Notes under the pieces: generated by a model
What the model was told of the DNA's origin: nothing
The model's input: only the letters and a program-made list of their open reading frames with translations
The model's database searches: none
Position numbers and translations under genes: made by a program
In this document: positions 26,994 through 35,979 of the stretch, piece after piece
How the letters are laid out: each line of letters begins with the position of its first letter
How positions within the stretch are numbered: position 1 is the first letter of the stretch
From: Halogeometricum limi
GTDB taxonomy: Archaea; Halobacteriota; Halobacteria; Halobacteriales; Haloferacaceae
NCBI RefSeq assembly: GCF_900115785.1
Contig: NZ_FOYS01000004.1
Span: 186,001-250,000, forward strand
Direction: 5' to 3'
DNA: 64,000 nt

Positions 26994-28274
26994 ATGACCG
27001 TCTCCGCTCTCTCGCTTCCGACGAACGCCGCCGCCCTCACGCTCGCGTTCGCCTTCGGCGGCGTCCTCCTCGGCGCGGTGAGCGGTCTCGTCCCCGGACT
27101 ACACGTGAACGCGCTCGCACTCTTGCTGGCCGCCGCCGCGCCGACGCTCCCCGCCCCGCCCGCCGCCGTCGGTGCCGCCGTCCTCGCCGCGGGCGTCGTC
27201 CACACCTTCTTGGACGCGATTCCGGCGCTGGTCCTCGGCGTCCCCGACGCGGCGACGGCCGCCGGGTCGCTACCGGGACACCGCCTCGTCCTCGCCGGGC
27301 GCGGGAAGGAGGCGCTCAGACTCTCCGCCGTCGGGAGTTTCGCGGCCGTCGTCGTCGCCGTCCCGCTCTCTCTCCCCCTCTCGCACCTCGTCGCCGCCGG
27401 CCGTGCGGGACTGTACGCCGCGCTCCCGTACGTCCTCGCCGCCGTCGTCCTCGCACTCGTCGCCGCCGAACCGACGTGGCGGACGCGGGGCTGGGGAGCC
27501 GCCTGTTTCGCGCTGGCGACGGCGCTCGGACTCGCGACGCTCGGCCGGCCGACGGCGGGTTCGCTCGTCCCCTCCGAGGCGGCGTCGATGCTCGCACCCC
27601 TGTTCGCGGGGCTGTTCGGCGCGCCGGTGCTCCTCGACGCGCTCGATAGCCGGGGCGCGTTCCCCCCGCAGGAGGGAACGGCGGTGGCGCTGTCGGCGCG
27701 CGAGACGTTCCGGGCGGCCGCGTCCGGCGTCGGCGGCGGCGCACTCGTCGGGTACCTCCCCGGCGTCTCGGCGGGCGTCGCGACGGTTCTCGCACTCGGC
27801 GGCGTCGGCGGGGAGACGGCGGGCGGACGGACCGGTAGCGAGCGGACCGACCGCCTGTACGTCGTCGCGACCAGCGGTGCCGACACGGCGACGGCGGTGT
27901 TCGCGGCGGCGGCGCTCGTCGTCCTCGGCGACGAGCGAAGCGGCGTCACCGTCGCGCTCTCGGCCGTCGGCGGCGGGGCGTCGCCGTTCGGGTCCTCCGG
28001 CGCACTGGCCGTCGTCGTCCTCGCCGCCGGCGTCGGCGCGGTGGCGGTTCCGTTCCTCGGAGACCGGTATCTCGCCGTCGTTCGCCGACTCCCGCACCGA
28101 CCCCTGTCGCTCGTCGTCTTGGTCGCGCTCTGGGTGTTGGCCGGCGCGTTCGCCGGCGTGTCCGGCGTCGCCGCGTTCGCCGTCGCCACGTTGGTCGGCC
28201 TCGTCCCGCCGCGGGTCGGCGTCCGACGCGTCCACCTGATGGGTGTGCTGCTCGGTCCCATCGCACTCGGATAG
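26994..28274 (+). CDS. TctA/DUF112-like membrane permease
   Basis: A 426-residue, very hydrophobic protein with about 10-12 helices. The N-terminal motif [16 protein letters not shown] matches archaeal relatives of the tripartite tricarboxylate transporter large subunit TctA (DUF112). A second half repeats the theme with [18 protein letters not shown]. No TctB or TctC partner is adjacent, usual for archaeal homologues, whose substrate is not established. Start at 26994 chosen because the longer frame is polar and not family-like. Confidence 0.8.
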   Translation: MTVSALSLPTNAAALTLAFAFGGVLLGAVSGLVPGLHVNALALLLAAAAPTLPAPPAAVGAAVLAAGVVHTFLDAIPALVLGVPDAATAAGSLPGHRLVLAGRGKEALRLSAVGSFAAVVVAVPLSLPLSHLVAAGRAGLYAALPYVLAAVVLALVAAEPTWRTRGWGAACFALATALGLATLGRPTAGSLVPSEAASMLAPLFAGLFGAPVLLDALDSRGAFPPQEGTAVALSARETFRAAASGVGGGALVGYLPGVSAGVATVLALGGVGGETAGGRTGSERTDRLYVVATSGADTATAVFAAAALVVLGDERSGVTVALSAVGGGASPFGSSGALAVVVLAAGVGAVAVPFLGDRYLAVVRRLPHRPLSLVVLVALWVLAGAFAGVSGVAAFAVATLVGLVPPRVGVRRVHLMGVLLGPIALG

Positions 28275-28289
28275 CCGAGAAAAGACAAT

Positions 28290-28302
28290 CGTTAAAAGTC
28301 GC
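28290..28302 (+). promoter_or_regulatory. Leaderless promoter of the zinc-ribbon/EF-1beta pair (CGTTAAAAGTCGC)
   Basis: The same 13 bases as the rpl11 promoter at the same 31-base distance from the ATG. The TTAAAA core is about 27 bases before the start codon. Confidence 0.65.
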
Positions 28303-28320
28303 GGACGGTTCCTTGTCTCT

Positions 28321-28500
28321 ATGAGCCAGTCTGAGCAGCGTCACGCCCGACAGTGCGTGTCCTGCGGAATCAACATCTCCGGCATGAGCGCAGCGACGTT
28401 CGACTGCCCGGATTGCGGTACCGAAGTCTCGCGCTGTGCGAAGTGCCGCAAGCAGAGTAACCTCTACGAGTGTCCCGACTGCGGATTCATGGGTCCATAA
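28321..28500 (+). CDS. Small zinc-ribbon protein (HVO_2753-like)
   Basis: A 59-residue protein with four CxxC-type pairs: CVSCG, CPDCG, CAKCRK and CPDCGFMGP, enough for two zinc sites. It corresponds to the small haloarchaeal zinc-finger protein known as HVO_2753 in Haloferax, whose loss affects swarming and biofilm (from memory). It lies 2 bases before the EF-1beta gene, which suggests a role near translation. The ATG at 28321 is fixed by the leaderless promoter. Confidence 0.9.
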   Translation: MSQSEQRHARQCVSCGINISGMSAATFDCPDCGTEVSRCAKCRKQSNLYECPDCGFMGP

Positions 28501-28502
28501 TC

Positions 28503-28769
28503 ATGGGGAAAGTCGCTGCCAAGATGAAAGTCATGCCGAACAGCCCCGAAATCGACCTCGACGAACTCCAAGAGCGTCTCGAAGACTCGCTCCCGGAGGG
28601 CGCGAAGATAAACGGCTTCGAGCGTGACGACGTGGCGTTCGGCCTCGTCGCACTCCTTCCGACGGTCATCGTCCCCGACGACGCCGGTGGGACGGAAGCC
28701 GTCGAAGAGGCGTTCACGGACGTCGAAGGCGTCGAGAGCGTCGCAGTCGAGAACGTCGGCCGCATCTAA
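28503..28769 (+). CDS. ef1b: Translation elongation factor 1-beta (aEF-1B)
   Basis: An 88-residue guanine-nucleotide exchange factor for EF-1alpha. It begins [19 protein letters not shown] and has [16 protein letters not shown], then ends in the acidic helix [19 protein letters not shown]. Length and motifs fit the archaeal family. Its ATG comes 2 bases after the zinc-ribbon stop. Confidence 0.95.
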   Translation: MGKVAAKMKVMPNSPEIDLDELQERLEDSLPEGAKINGFERDDVAFGLVALLPTVIVPDDAGGTEAVEEAFTDVEGVESVAVENVGRI

Positions 28770-28811
28770 CGTCGCCGGCTCGTCGGGGTGACCCGACGCG
28801 ACGTTCACTTT

Positions 28812-29093
28812 TCAGTCGCCGCGTTCCAACACGAGGAGTCCGACGAGCGGCGCGAGGATGAACCCCGTGCCGAGTGCGAGAAAGAACACGACGGTCGGGT
28901 CGCCGCCGAGTGCCCATCCGGCGGCGACGCCGACGAGGGCACCGACGAGGATACCCGCCGTCGCCCCCACTCCGAACTGTTCGGCCGCGTGACTGGAGGA
29001 ACCAATCACGGACTCTTCGGCTCCGACGTCGTACTCGACTACCGACTGCTCCCCCGAACGGGCGTCGCCCCCCGAGGTGAGTTCTTGTGCCAT
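28812..29093 (-). CDS. Two-helix membrane protein, unknown
   Basis: A 93-residue protein. The polar N-terminal 40 residues precede two glycine-rich helices: VGATAGILVGALVGVAAGWAL and VVFFLALGTGFILAPLVGLLV. No homologue family recognised. Convergent to ef1b. Confidence 0.6.
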   Translation of the reverse strand: MAQELTSGGDARSGEQSVVEYDVGAEESVIGSSSHAAEQFGVGATAGILVGALVGVAAGWALGGDPTVVFFLALGTGFILAPLVGLLVLERGD

Positions 29094-29163
29094 GCGAGTC
29101 CGTACTCCGGCCAGTGTGTTATGTTTTATCGCAGTTCTCTCGGTGTGAGAGAGATGCGACGAC

Positions 29164-30327
29164 TCAGAACGCGGCGTCGAACGCCGCGTCCAGGTCCGCC
29201 TTCAGGTCGTCGACGTGTTCGATGCCCACCGAGACGCGGACGAGGCCATCCGTCAGCCCCGCCGCGAGACGCTCTTCGCGAGGGATGGCCGCGTGGGTCA
29301 TCGCCGCCGGTTGCTCGATGAGGCTCTCGACGCCGCCGAGGCTCTCGGCCAGCGTGAACACCTCCGTCTCCGAGACGACGGTCGAGGCCTGTTCGAGCGT
29401 CCCGTCCACCTCGAACGAGAGCATCCCGCCGAAGTCGTCCATCTGCTCGGCGGCGAGTTCGTGCTGTGGGTGCGCGTCGAGGCCGGGGTAGTAGACGTGG
29501 TCGACTCGGTCGTGGTCGTCCAACCACCGCGCGAGTTCCTGTGCGTTCTCGCAGTGGCGGTCCATCCGGACGCCGAGCGTCTTCGTCCCGCGGAGGACGA
29601 GAAAGCAGTCGAACGGCGACGGCGTCGCGCCGACGGAGTTCTGGTAGAATCCGATCCGTTCGTCCAGTTCTTCGTCGTCGGTGACGAGTGCGCCCCCGAC
29701 GACGTCGGAGTGTCCGCCGAGGTACTTCGTGAGCGAGTGCGAGACGACGTCCGCGCCGTGTTCGAGCGGTCGCTGAAGGTACGGCGTCGCGAACGTGTTG
29801 TCGACGGCGCAGAGCGCGTCGTACTCGTGCGCGAGGTCCGCGAGCGCGCCGATGTCGTTGACGCGCATCAGCGGGTTGGTCGGCGTCTCCACCCAGAGGA
29901 GCGCCGTCTCCTCGCGCATCGCGTCTTCGACGGCGGCGTGGTCCGTCGTGTCCACGAAGTCGAACGAGAGGTCGTACTTCTCGTACACCTGCGTGAAGAT
30001 GCGGTGCGTGCCGCCGTAGACGTCGTCGCCGGTCACGACGTGGTCGCCCGCTTCGAGGAGGTTCAGCACGGTGTTGATTCCCCCCATACCGGAGGCGAAC
30101 GCGCGCCCGTAGTCGCCGCCCTCCAGGGCGGCGAGGTTGGATTCGAGGTCGGTTCGCGTGGGGTTGCCCGTGCGCGAGTACTCGTAGCCGCGGTGGTCGC
30201 CGGGGCCGTCCTGCACGTACGTCGAGTTGGCGTAGATGGGCGTCATCAGCGCGCCCGTCTCCTCGTCGGGTTCCTGTCCGGCGTGAATCGCGCGCGTCTC
30301 GATTCGCTGGTCGTCGTGTTCGTCCAT
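29164..30327 (-). CDS. PLP-dependent cystathionine synthase/lyase family enzyme
   Basis: A 387-residue Cys/Met-metabolism PLP enzyme. Conserved elements are the N-terminal [12 protein letters not shown] and [10 protein letters not shown], the PLP-binding [12 protein letters not shown], the phosphate loop [20 protein letters not shown], the Schiff-base lysine in [12 protein letters not shown], and [15 protein letters not shown] at the end. Sequence alone does not separate cystathionine gamma-synthase from gamma-lyase. With the MetE-like genes 5 kb away it suggests sulfur amino acid metabolism in this region. Confidence 0.92.
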   Translation of the reverse strand: MDEHDDQRIETRAIHAGQEPDEETGALMTPIYANSTYVQDGPGDHRGYEYSRTGNPTRTDLESNLAALEGGDYGRAFASGMGGINTVLNLLEAGDHVVTGDDVYGGTHRIFTQVYEKYDLSFDFVDTTDHAAVEDAMREETALLWVETPTNPLMRVNDIGALADLAHEYDALCAVDNTFATPYLQRPLEHGADVVSHSLTKYLGGHSDVVGGALVTDDEELDERIGFYQNSVGATPSPFDCFLVLRGTKTLGVRMDRHCENAQELARWLDDHDRVDHVYYPGLDAHPQHELAAEQMDDFGGMLSFEVDGTLEQASTVVSETEVFTLAESLGGVESLIEQPAAMTHAAIPREERLAAGLTDGLVRVSVGIEHVDDLKADLDAAFDAAF

Positions 30328-30460
30328 GCCACCTCACTCGGGGGCCGCGTAGTAAACGGTGGCTACATCCGCGCCGAGGGTCGGGGCGACTGCCGGCGGA
30401 AACGACGACGCCTCCGTCCCGTCGCGGCAGTCTCCCGCACGCGCGAGACAGGAACGTACG

Positions 30461-30468
30461 TTTTATAA
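30461..30468 (+). promoter_or_regulatory. TATA box of rpl21e-rpoF (TTTTATAA)
   Basis: A strong archaeal TATA element 30-37 bases before the rpl21e ATG, predicting a leader of only a few bases. Confidence 0.6.
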
Positions 30469-30497
30469 CTGCGTCACCAGTACACTGTCTCACGACT

Positions 30498-30788
30498 ATG
30501 CCGAGTTCCAACGGTCCGCTTCACGGTACGCGAGGAAAGCTCTCGAACAAACCGCGCGAGCGAGGTACCTCGCCGCCGCAGCGAGCGATTCAGGAGTACG
30601 ACGAGGGGCAGAAGGTCCACCTGAAGATAGACCCCAGCGTCCGCAAAGGTCGCTTCCACCCGCGCTTCAACGGTCACACGGGCGAAGTGATGGGCAAGCA
30701 GGGACGCGCGTTCAAAGTCGAAATCAACGACGGCGGCAAACTGAAGACGCTCGTCGTCCGACCCGCACACCTGCGCGCACAGCAGTAA
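30498..30788 (+). CDS. rpl21e: Large-subunit ribosomal protein eL21
   Basis: A 96-residue eL21, archaeal/eukaryotic specific. It starts [23 protein letters not shown] and has [20 protein letters not shown] (positions about 38-57). It is followed 12 bases later by rpoF, the conserved archaeal order rpl21e-rpoF-DUF655-ksgA. Confidence 0.96.
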   Translation: MPSSNGPLHGTRGKLSNKPRERGTSPPQRAIQEYDEGQKVHLKIDPSVRKGRFHPRFNGHTGEVMGKQGRAFKVEINDGGKLKTLVVRPAHLRAQQ

Positions 30789-30800
30789 CTCCACACGCCG

Positions 30801-31157
30801 ATGACCATCTTCAAACAGAAGGTAGACGAGGAGTACCTCACCACGAGCGAGGTCAAGTCCCTCCTCGAAGACGTCGAGGCCGAACGCGCCGCGGACGAAG
30901 AGCGTGAACTTCGCTACGAACTCGCTCGCGCCATCGAACACGTGAACCGATTCGCCGTCCTCGACCCCGAGGAGTCGCGCGAACTCGTCGAGGAACTCCT
31001 CGAACTGGAGAAGGTGGACGAGACGACTGCGTTCAAGATTGCGGACCTCCTTCCGCAGAGCCGGGACGAACTCCGCGCCGTCTACGCCCAGGAACGGTAC
31101 GCGCTGAGCGGGGACGAACTGGACGAGATTCTGAACGTCGTCGCGAAGTACGCGTAA
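30801..31157 (+). CDS. rpo4: RNA polymerase subunit F (Rpb4-like)
   Basis: A 118-residue Rpb4/Rpo4 homologue, which pairs with Rpo7 to form the polymerase stalk. Recognised by EYLTTSEVKSLLEDVEAERA and the C-terminal HRDC-like helices ADLLPQSRDELRAVYAQERY and LSGDELDEILNVVAKY. Position after rpl21e is diagnostic. Confidence 0.92.
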   Translation: MTIFKQKVDEEYLTTSEVKSLLEDVEAERAADEERELRYELARAIEHVNRFAVLDPEESRELVEELLELEKVDETTAFKIADLLPQSRDELRAVYAQERYALSGDELDEILNVVAKYA

Positions 31158-31419
31158 TTCGGCGGCTCCGTCGCCGTCATCCGCCTCTTCGATATCACTC
31201 GTTCGAGCCGCCGGCTCGCCGATTTCCACGCCGAAGCGTCACTTCCGATACGCACCGCCGCGTCCGTCCGAACACGGAGTGCGCGCCACAGAGCGGTCGG
31301 CCGGAGAGAGAGTCCGAGAGGGTGACGAACGGGAACGACGGATGCCTACGGCGACGGCGACGGCGACGAGGAGAAACGGAGCACCCGCGACTGCGTGAAC
31401 CGGCGGTCGTCGGGCCAAC

Positions 31420-31443
31420 TTTTTAAATACGCCCTCGGCGTAT
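31420..31443 (+). promoter_or_regulatory. TATA box overlapping a 17-base palindrome before DUF655-ksgA
   Basis: TTTTTAAATA at 31420-31429 is a strong TATA box; transcription should start at about the ATG (31452). ATACGCC (31427-31433), CTC, GGCGTAT (31437-31443) is a perfect 7-base inverted repeat between the TATA box and the start, a typical place for an archaeal repressor. Upstream, 31158-31419 holds no gene; a short GGCGAC repeat lies at 31350-31367. Confidence 0.5.
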
Positions 31444-31451
31444 CGATTGAC

Positions 31452-32087
31452 ATGACAAGCGCTGAGACCGGAGACGCCGACCCCGAGCAGTCGGTCGACG
31501 AGACCGAGAGCGGCGCCGACGAGACGGCCGAGGACGTACAGTACGCCGTCGTTCTCGACCACCTGCCCCACGGCCGGCCGGACGACGACCGTCCGCGGTA
31601 CAAGAAGTCCCCGCTCGCGTACGCCCTCGGAGAGCGCAACTTCCGACTCTTCGAACTCCGACTCGGCGACGACTCGGACGTCTCCATCGGCGACCGAGTC
31701 GTGCTCTACCCCGCGGAGCGACGCGAGGCGGTCGAAGAGTTCCGCGAAGTGAGCTACGACGACGTCTCGAACACGGCCCACTCGGAGCTAGAGTACGTCG
31801 TCGAAGACGTCGTCACGGAGAACGAACGCCGGTTCGTCGACTTCTACAACGACGCACAGCCCATCACCCTCCGTCTGCACCAGTTGAACCTCCTGCCGGG
31901 CATCGGGAAGAAACTCCGCAACAACATCCTCGACGAGCGAAAGCGCGGTCCGTTCGAGAGCTTCGAGGAGCTAGAAGAGCGCGTCTCGGGGCTTCACCAC
32001 CCGCGCGAGGTGCTCGTCGAGCGTATCATGGAGGAACTGCGCGACGACGACCTGAAGTACAAGACGTTCGTCGGTCGGAGCGACTGA
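31452..32087 (+). CDS. DUF655 family helix-hairpin-helix protein
   Basis: A 211-residue protein of the archaeal DUF655 family. After an acidic leader, the conserved part runs from YAVVLDHLPHGRPDDD to the end. It includes an S1/OB-like region (VSIGDRVVLYPAERR) and helix-hairpin-helix elements (LHQLNLLPGIGKKLRNNILD), features of nucleic-acid binding. It stands between rpoF and ksgA in most archaea, which suggests a role in rRNA maturation; the biochemical function is unknown. Confidence 0.88.
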   Translation: MTSAETGDADPEQSVDETESGADETAEDVQYAVVLDHLPHGRPDDDRPRYKKSPLAYALGERNFRLFELRLGDDSDVSIGDRVVLYPAERREAVEEFREVSYDDVSNTAHSELEYVVEDVVTENERRFVDFYNDAQPITLRLHQLNLLPGIGKKLRNNILDERKRGPFESFEELEERVSGLHHPREVLVERIMEELRDDDLKYKTFVGRSD

Positions 32088-32134
32088 CCGCGGACCCGAG
32101 ACGTTTACACCCGCTCGGACAGTATCGTCCTCCG

Positions 32135-33004
32135 ATGACCGAGCCGCAGCCAGACGCGACGGAGGCCGCGGCGCACGCCCCACGCGACCCGGACCGACTC
32201 GTTCGACGCGCGGGCCTGCGCGGCGACCCCGACCAGGACCAACACTTTCTCGTCGACGACCGTGTGTTAGACCGCATCCCCGGCTACCTCCCCGAAGACG
32301 CGGACACCACGCACGTCCTCGAAGTCGGCGGCGGAACCGGCGCCCTCACGGACCGTCTGCTCCGCGTCGCCGACCGCGTGACCGTCGTCGAACGCGACAC
32401 GCGACTCGCCGCGTTCCTCCGCGAGGAGTTCGCCGACGACGTCGAGTCGGGACGACTCACGATTCTGGAGGGCGACGCGCTCGAAGTCGACCTCCCCGAG
32501 TTCACCGCCTGCGTCTCGAACCTCCCGTACGGCATCTCCTCGGAGATAACCTTCCGTCTGCTCCCGCGAGGCGTCCCCCTCGTGTTGATGTTCCAAAAAG
32601 AGTTCGGCGAACGGATGGCGGCCGAGGCCGGAACCGACGAGTACGGCCGACTCTCGGTGAGCGCACAGCACTACGGTGACGTGGAAGTCGTCGAGACGGT
32701 GCCCAGAAAGGCGTTCTCGCCTGCTCCGGCCGTCGAGAGCGTCCTCGTTCGCGTGACGCCGCGAGACCCCGACTACGAGGTGAGAGACGAGGCGTTCTTC
32801 TTGGACTTCGTGAAGGCGCTCTTCACTCAGCGGCGAAAGACCATCCGCAACGGTATCCGCAACACCGCGCACATCTCCGGGCTGTCGGACCCGGAGGCCG
32901 TCGTCGACGCCGCGGACGAAGAGGTACTCCGGAAACGCGCGGGGAACATGGACCCGCGAGCGTTCGCCGAACTGACGGCGCTCGCCGACGAACACGGACG
33001 GTGA
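32135..33004 (+). CDS. ksgA: 16S rRNA adenine dimethyltransferase KsgA/Dim1
   Basis: A 289-residue SAM-dependent enzyme that dimethylates the two adjacent adenines near the 3' end of 16S rRNA. SAM site VLEVGGGTGALTDRLL (motif I), VVERD (II), and the catalytic SNLPYGISSEI (motif IV). The C-terminal domain has LFTQRRKTIRNGIRN. An acidic N-terminal extension of about 30 residues is extra. Follows DUF655 by 47 bases. Confidence 0.96.
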   Translation: MTEPQPDATEAAAHAPRDPDRLVRRAGLRGDPDQDQHFLVDDRVLDRIPGYLPEDADTTHVLEVGGGTGALTDRLLRVADRVTVVERDTRLAAFLREEFADDVESGRLTILEGDALEVDLPEFTACVSNLPYGISSEITFRLLPRGVPLVLMFQKEFGERMAAEAGTDEYGRLSVSAQHYGDVEVVETVPRKAFSPAPAVESVLVRVTPRDPDYEVRDEAFFLDFVKALFTQRRKTIRNGIRNTAHISGLSDPEAVVDAADEEVLRKRAGNMDPRAFAELTALADEHGR

Positions 33005-33008
33005 ACTG

Positions 33009-34307
33009 ATGGAGGTGGTGTCGGCCGTATCGGCGACGTTGCAGACGGGGCAGCTACAGGCGGCGCTGTTGCAGTCGAGTGAGGTGGGACTGGACGTTCT
33101 CGGCGACCTCGTCCCGTCGTTCGCCGGTCGCGTCGCCGTCACCGCGGGCGTCGTCTTCGTCGTGACGCTCCTTCTCGCGAAGGGCGACGAACTCCACGAA
33201 CGCGACCCGCGGGGCGTCCCTGCGGCGCTGTGGAGTCTGAGCGTCACCCTCGCGACCATGTCGCTGACCGTCGGCGCTGCCGTCGTCATCGTCGGTCTCT
33301 GGAACCAGACCCAGCAGGTGGCGTCGGTGTTCGAGGGCTACCGGTTCGGCTACGACTCGTTCGTCAAGTTGGGGCTCTCGATGCTGCTTCTCGTCGGCGC
33401 GTACACGATGACGAGTCTGGTCCGACGGCTGGTCGACGAGGTGACGGCGGCGCGTCCGACGGTCAGCCAGCACCAACGGGAGATAGCGTACCGACTGGCG
33501 CAGGTGTTCCTGTACGTCGTCGGCATCGCCATCGTCCTCGCCATCTGGGAAGTGGACCTCGGCGGCATCCTCGTCGGGGCGGGATTCCTCGGCATCGTCG
33601 TCGGGATGGCCGCGAGACAGACGCTCGGTGCCCTCTTGGCCGGGTTCGTCCTCATGTTCTCGCGCCCGTTCGAGATCGGCGACTGGATTCAGGTCGGCGA
33701 CCACGAGGGAATCGTCACCGACATCACCATCGTCAACACGCGAATCCAGACGTTCGACGGCGAGTACGTGATGGTGCCGAACGACGTCGTCTCCTCCGAG
33801 AGCCTCGTCAACCGGAGTCGGAAGGGACGACTCCGCATCGAGGTGGAGGTCGGCGTCGACTACGACGTCGACCCGAAACACGCCTCGGACCTCGCACTGG
33901 AGGCGGTGGAGTCGCTGGACGAACCGCTGAGCGTGCCGACGCCGCAGGTGGTGCTCAAGCGATTCGCCGACTCCGCCGTCGTCCTCGGCGTGCGGGTCTG
34001 GATAGACCGCCCGAGTGCGCGTCGCAAGTGGCGGACGCAGACGGCGGTCATCTCGGCGGTCAAGGAGGCGTTCGAGTCCGAGGGAGTCAAGATACCGTTC
34101 CCCCAACGCGAACTCATGTCCAGAGCGGAGGAGGACGGGTTCGTCCTCGCCGGCGAGGTTCGGGACGGGACCGAGCGTCGGCGACGGGCGGGCGCGACGA
34201 CCGACGGCGGGAACGAGTCGGAGGAGCGCTCGGAAACTGAGGCCGAATCGGAGGCAGAGGCCGAATCCGGGACCGACGACGGCGCGACGGACGGTGACGA
34301 GGAGTGA
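33009..34307 (+). CDS. mscS: Small-conductance mechanosensitive channel (MscS family)
   Basis: A 432-residue membrane channel with about five transmembrane helices. The pore helix and beta domain are clear: GFLGIVVGMAARQTLGALLAGFVLMF (residues about 198-223, quoted in two parts: GFLGIVVGMAARQ and TLGALLAGFVLMF), then PFEIGDWIQVGDHEGIVTDI and VPNDVVSSESLVNRSR. The C terminus is a Glu/Ala-rich hydrophilic tail. It releases solutes on hypo-osmotic shock. Overlaps the following methyltransferase by 4 bases (GTGA). Confidence 0.93.
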   Translation: MEVVSAVSATLQTGQLQAALLQSSEVGLDVLGDLVPSFAGRVAVTAGVVFVVTLLLAKGDELHERDPRGVPAALWSLSVTLATMSLTVGAAVVIVGLWNQTQQVASVFEGYRFGYDSFVKLGLSMLLLVGAYTMTSLVRRLVDEVTAARPTVSQHQREIAYRLAQVFLYVVGIAIVLAIWEVDLGGILVGAGFLGIVVGMAARQTLGALLAGFVLMFSRPFEIGDWIQVGDHEGIVTDITIVNTRIQTFDGEYVMVPNDVVSSESLVNRSRKGRLRIEVEVGVDYDVDPKHASDLALEAVESLDEPLSVPTPQVVLKRFADSAVVLGVRVWIDRPSARRKWRTQTAVISAVKEAFESEGVKIPFPQRELMSRAEEDGFVLAGEVRDGTERRRRAGATTDGGNESEERSETEAESEAEAESGTDDGATDGDEE

Positions 34308-34912
34308 CGGGTCGTGACCTCGCCGAACGGCGCGGGATGGAGACGAACGTCTACCAACCCGCGGAGGACTCCGCGCTCCTCGCGGAGGCCGTCGTCGACC
34401 ACGCCGAAGGCCGATTTCTCGAAGTCGGTACCGGGTCGGGGTGGGTCGCAGAACGGGCCGCCCGGGAGGCGAACGTCGAACGCGTCGTCGCCAGCGACGT
34501 GAATCCGCACGCCTGCGAGAGCGCGCGCGAACGCGGCGCGACGCTCCGCGAGGAGGGTCACCTCGGCATCGACGCGGTGCGCGGCAACCTCCTCGACCCC
34601 TTCCGCGAGGACTCGTTCGATACGGTGGCGTTCAACCCGCCGTACCTCCCGACGGACCCCGATAACGAGTGGGACGACTGGATGGAGCAGGCGCTCTCGG
34701 GCGGCGAGACGGGACGGAAGTTCCTCGACCCGTTCGTCGACGACGTGGGGCGCGTCCTCCGTCCGGGCGGCCGCGTCCTCCTTCTCGTGAGTTCGCTCGC
34801 CGGGTTCGACGATGTCGTCGCGCGCGTCGAATCCGCCGGATTCGACCACGAAACGGTCGTGCAGGAGTCGTATCCGTTCGAGGTGCTCTCGATTCTCCGA
34901 CTGACAAAATAA
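34304..34912 (+). CDS. HemK2/Mtq2-type protein glutamine methyltransferase
   Basis: A 202-residue SAM methyltransferase. The start is GTG at 34304, overlapping the mscS stop; an ATG at 34337 (METNVYQPAEDS) is the alternative. Motif I is FLEVGTGSGWVAE, and the substrate-amide motif FNPPYLP is the NPPY of N5-glutamine methyltransferases. The YQPAEDS opening is typical of the eukaryotic/archaeal HemK2 branch, which methylates the GGQ glutamine of release factor aRF1 together with Trm112. Confidence 0.85.
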   Translation: MTGRDLAERRGMETNVYQPAEDSALLAEAVVDHAEGRFLEVGTGSGWVAERAAREANVERVVASDVNPHACESARERGATLREEGHLGIDAVRGNLLDPFREDSFDTVAFNPPYLPTDPDNEWDDWMEQALSGGETGRKFLDPFVDDVGRVLRPGGRVLLLVSSLAGFDDVVARVESAGFDHETVVQESYPFEVLSILRLTK

Positions 34913-34914
34913 CT

Positions 34915-34963
34915 GCTACGAATATACGGCATCAGCAAATATTAAGCGTCGGCATTTCGTAGC
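34915..34963 (+). promoter_or_regulatory. MetE-operon promoter bracketed by an 8-base inverted repeat
   Basis: GCTACGAA (34915-34922) and TTCGTAGC (34956-34963) form a perfect inverted repeat that brackets the TATA box AATATTAAG (34938-34946). The ATG at 34972 is 26-34 bases further on. Two half-sites on both sides of a TATA box are a plausible operator for control of methionine synthesis. No regulator gene is adjacent. Confidence 0.45.
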
Positions 34964-34971
34964 CGAGTGTG

Positions 34972-35979
34972 ATGACCGAATTGGTAGCGACGTCGCCCGG
35001 GTTGTTCCCCCTCCCGGACTGGGCGAAGTCGGACCTCTCTGACCTCAAAGGGCACCAGAAAGACGACCTCATCTCCGGCGACGAGTCGGAGGCCATCGTG
35101 GGCGTCTACGACGAAGCGCGCGAAGAAGTCGTCTCGGACCAACTCGACACCGGTCTCGACCGAGTCGTCGAGGGACAACTCCGCTGGGACGACATGCTCG
35201 CGCACCCCCTCGCCGTCCACGACAACGTCGAGACGGGCGGTATCGTGCGGTACTACGACAACAACAACTTCTATCGCGACCCCCGCGTCACCGGCGAACT
35301 GACGTTCTCCGGCGACGTGGCCGCCGAACTGGAGTCGGCCGCGACTCTCGCCGGAGAGACGCCGCTTCAGGCCGTCCTCCCCGGTCCGTACTCGCTCGCG
35401 GAACTCGCCTCGAACGAGCACTACGACGGCGAGACGGACTTCCTCGCGGCCGTCGGTGACTTCCTCGCCGCCGAAGTCGAGGCGTTCCCCGAACACGAGA
35501 CGCTGTTCCTCTTGGACCCCTCGCTGGTGACGGACGCGCCCTCGGACGACGTCGCGGAGCTCGTCCCCGAGGCCATCGACGCCGTCGCGGGGTCGACGGA
35601 CGCCGACGTGGTCGTCCACACCTACTGGGGCGCACTCGACGAGAAGACGTACGCGCACCTGATGGACGCCGACGTCGAGGCCATCGGCTTCGACTTCGTC
35701 GCCGGCGACAGAGAACAGACGCTGTACAACCTCAACGAGTACGGCGCGAAAGACGACGTGGCTCTCGGCCTCGCCGACGGCCAGAACACCCTCGTCGAGG
35801 ACCCCGAGACCATCCGCGAACGCGTCGACTGGGTGAACGACCAGATTCAAGCGAACGAGTTCGACACGGCGTATCTGACGACGAACACCGAACCGTTCTA
35901 CCTGCCCGTGAACAAACATCAAGAGAAACTGAGCGCGTTGGCAGCGGCCGCAGACCTCGAATCGGAGGTGGAGGCGTAA
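34972..35979 (+). CDS. MetE-like methionine synthase, N-terminal-type paralogue
   Basis: A 335-residue TIM-barrel protein of the cobalamin-independent methionine synthase (UROD/MetE-like) superfamily. Features are LFPLPDWAKSDL, GQLRWDDMLAHPLAVH, LPGPYSLAELASN, and FLLDPSLVT. It lacks the Cys/His zinc ligands seen in the next gene and so may be a non-catalytic or substrate-binding partner. The two genes overlap at TAATG and are probably a complex. An in-frame GTG at 34969 is the alternative start. Confidence 0.85.
   Translation: MTELVATSPGLFPLPDWAKSDLSDLKGHQKDDLISGDESEAIVGVYDEAREEVVSDQLDTGLDRVVEGQLRWDDMLAHPLAVHDNVETGGIVRYYDNNNFYRDPRVTGELTFSGDVAAELESAATLAGETPLQAVLPGPYSLAELASNEHYDGETDFLAAVGDFLAAEVEAFPEHETLFLLDPSLVTDAPSDDVAELVPEAIDAVAGSTDADVVVHTYWGALDEKTYAHLMDADVEAIGFDFVAGDREQTLYNLNEYGAKDDVALGLADGQNTLVEDPETIRERVDWVNDQIQANEFDTAYLTTNTEPFYLPVNKHQEKLSALAAAADLESEVEA

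Noticed and set aside
31348-31368. GGCGAC tandem repeat before DUF655
   Set aside because: Only about three copies, no structure or element boundaries; simple-sequence drift.
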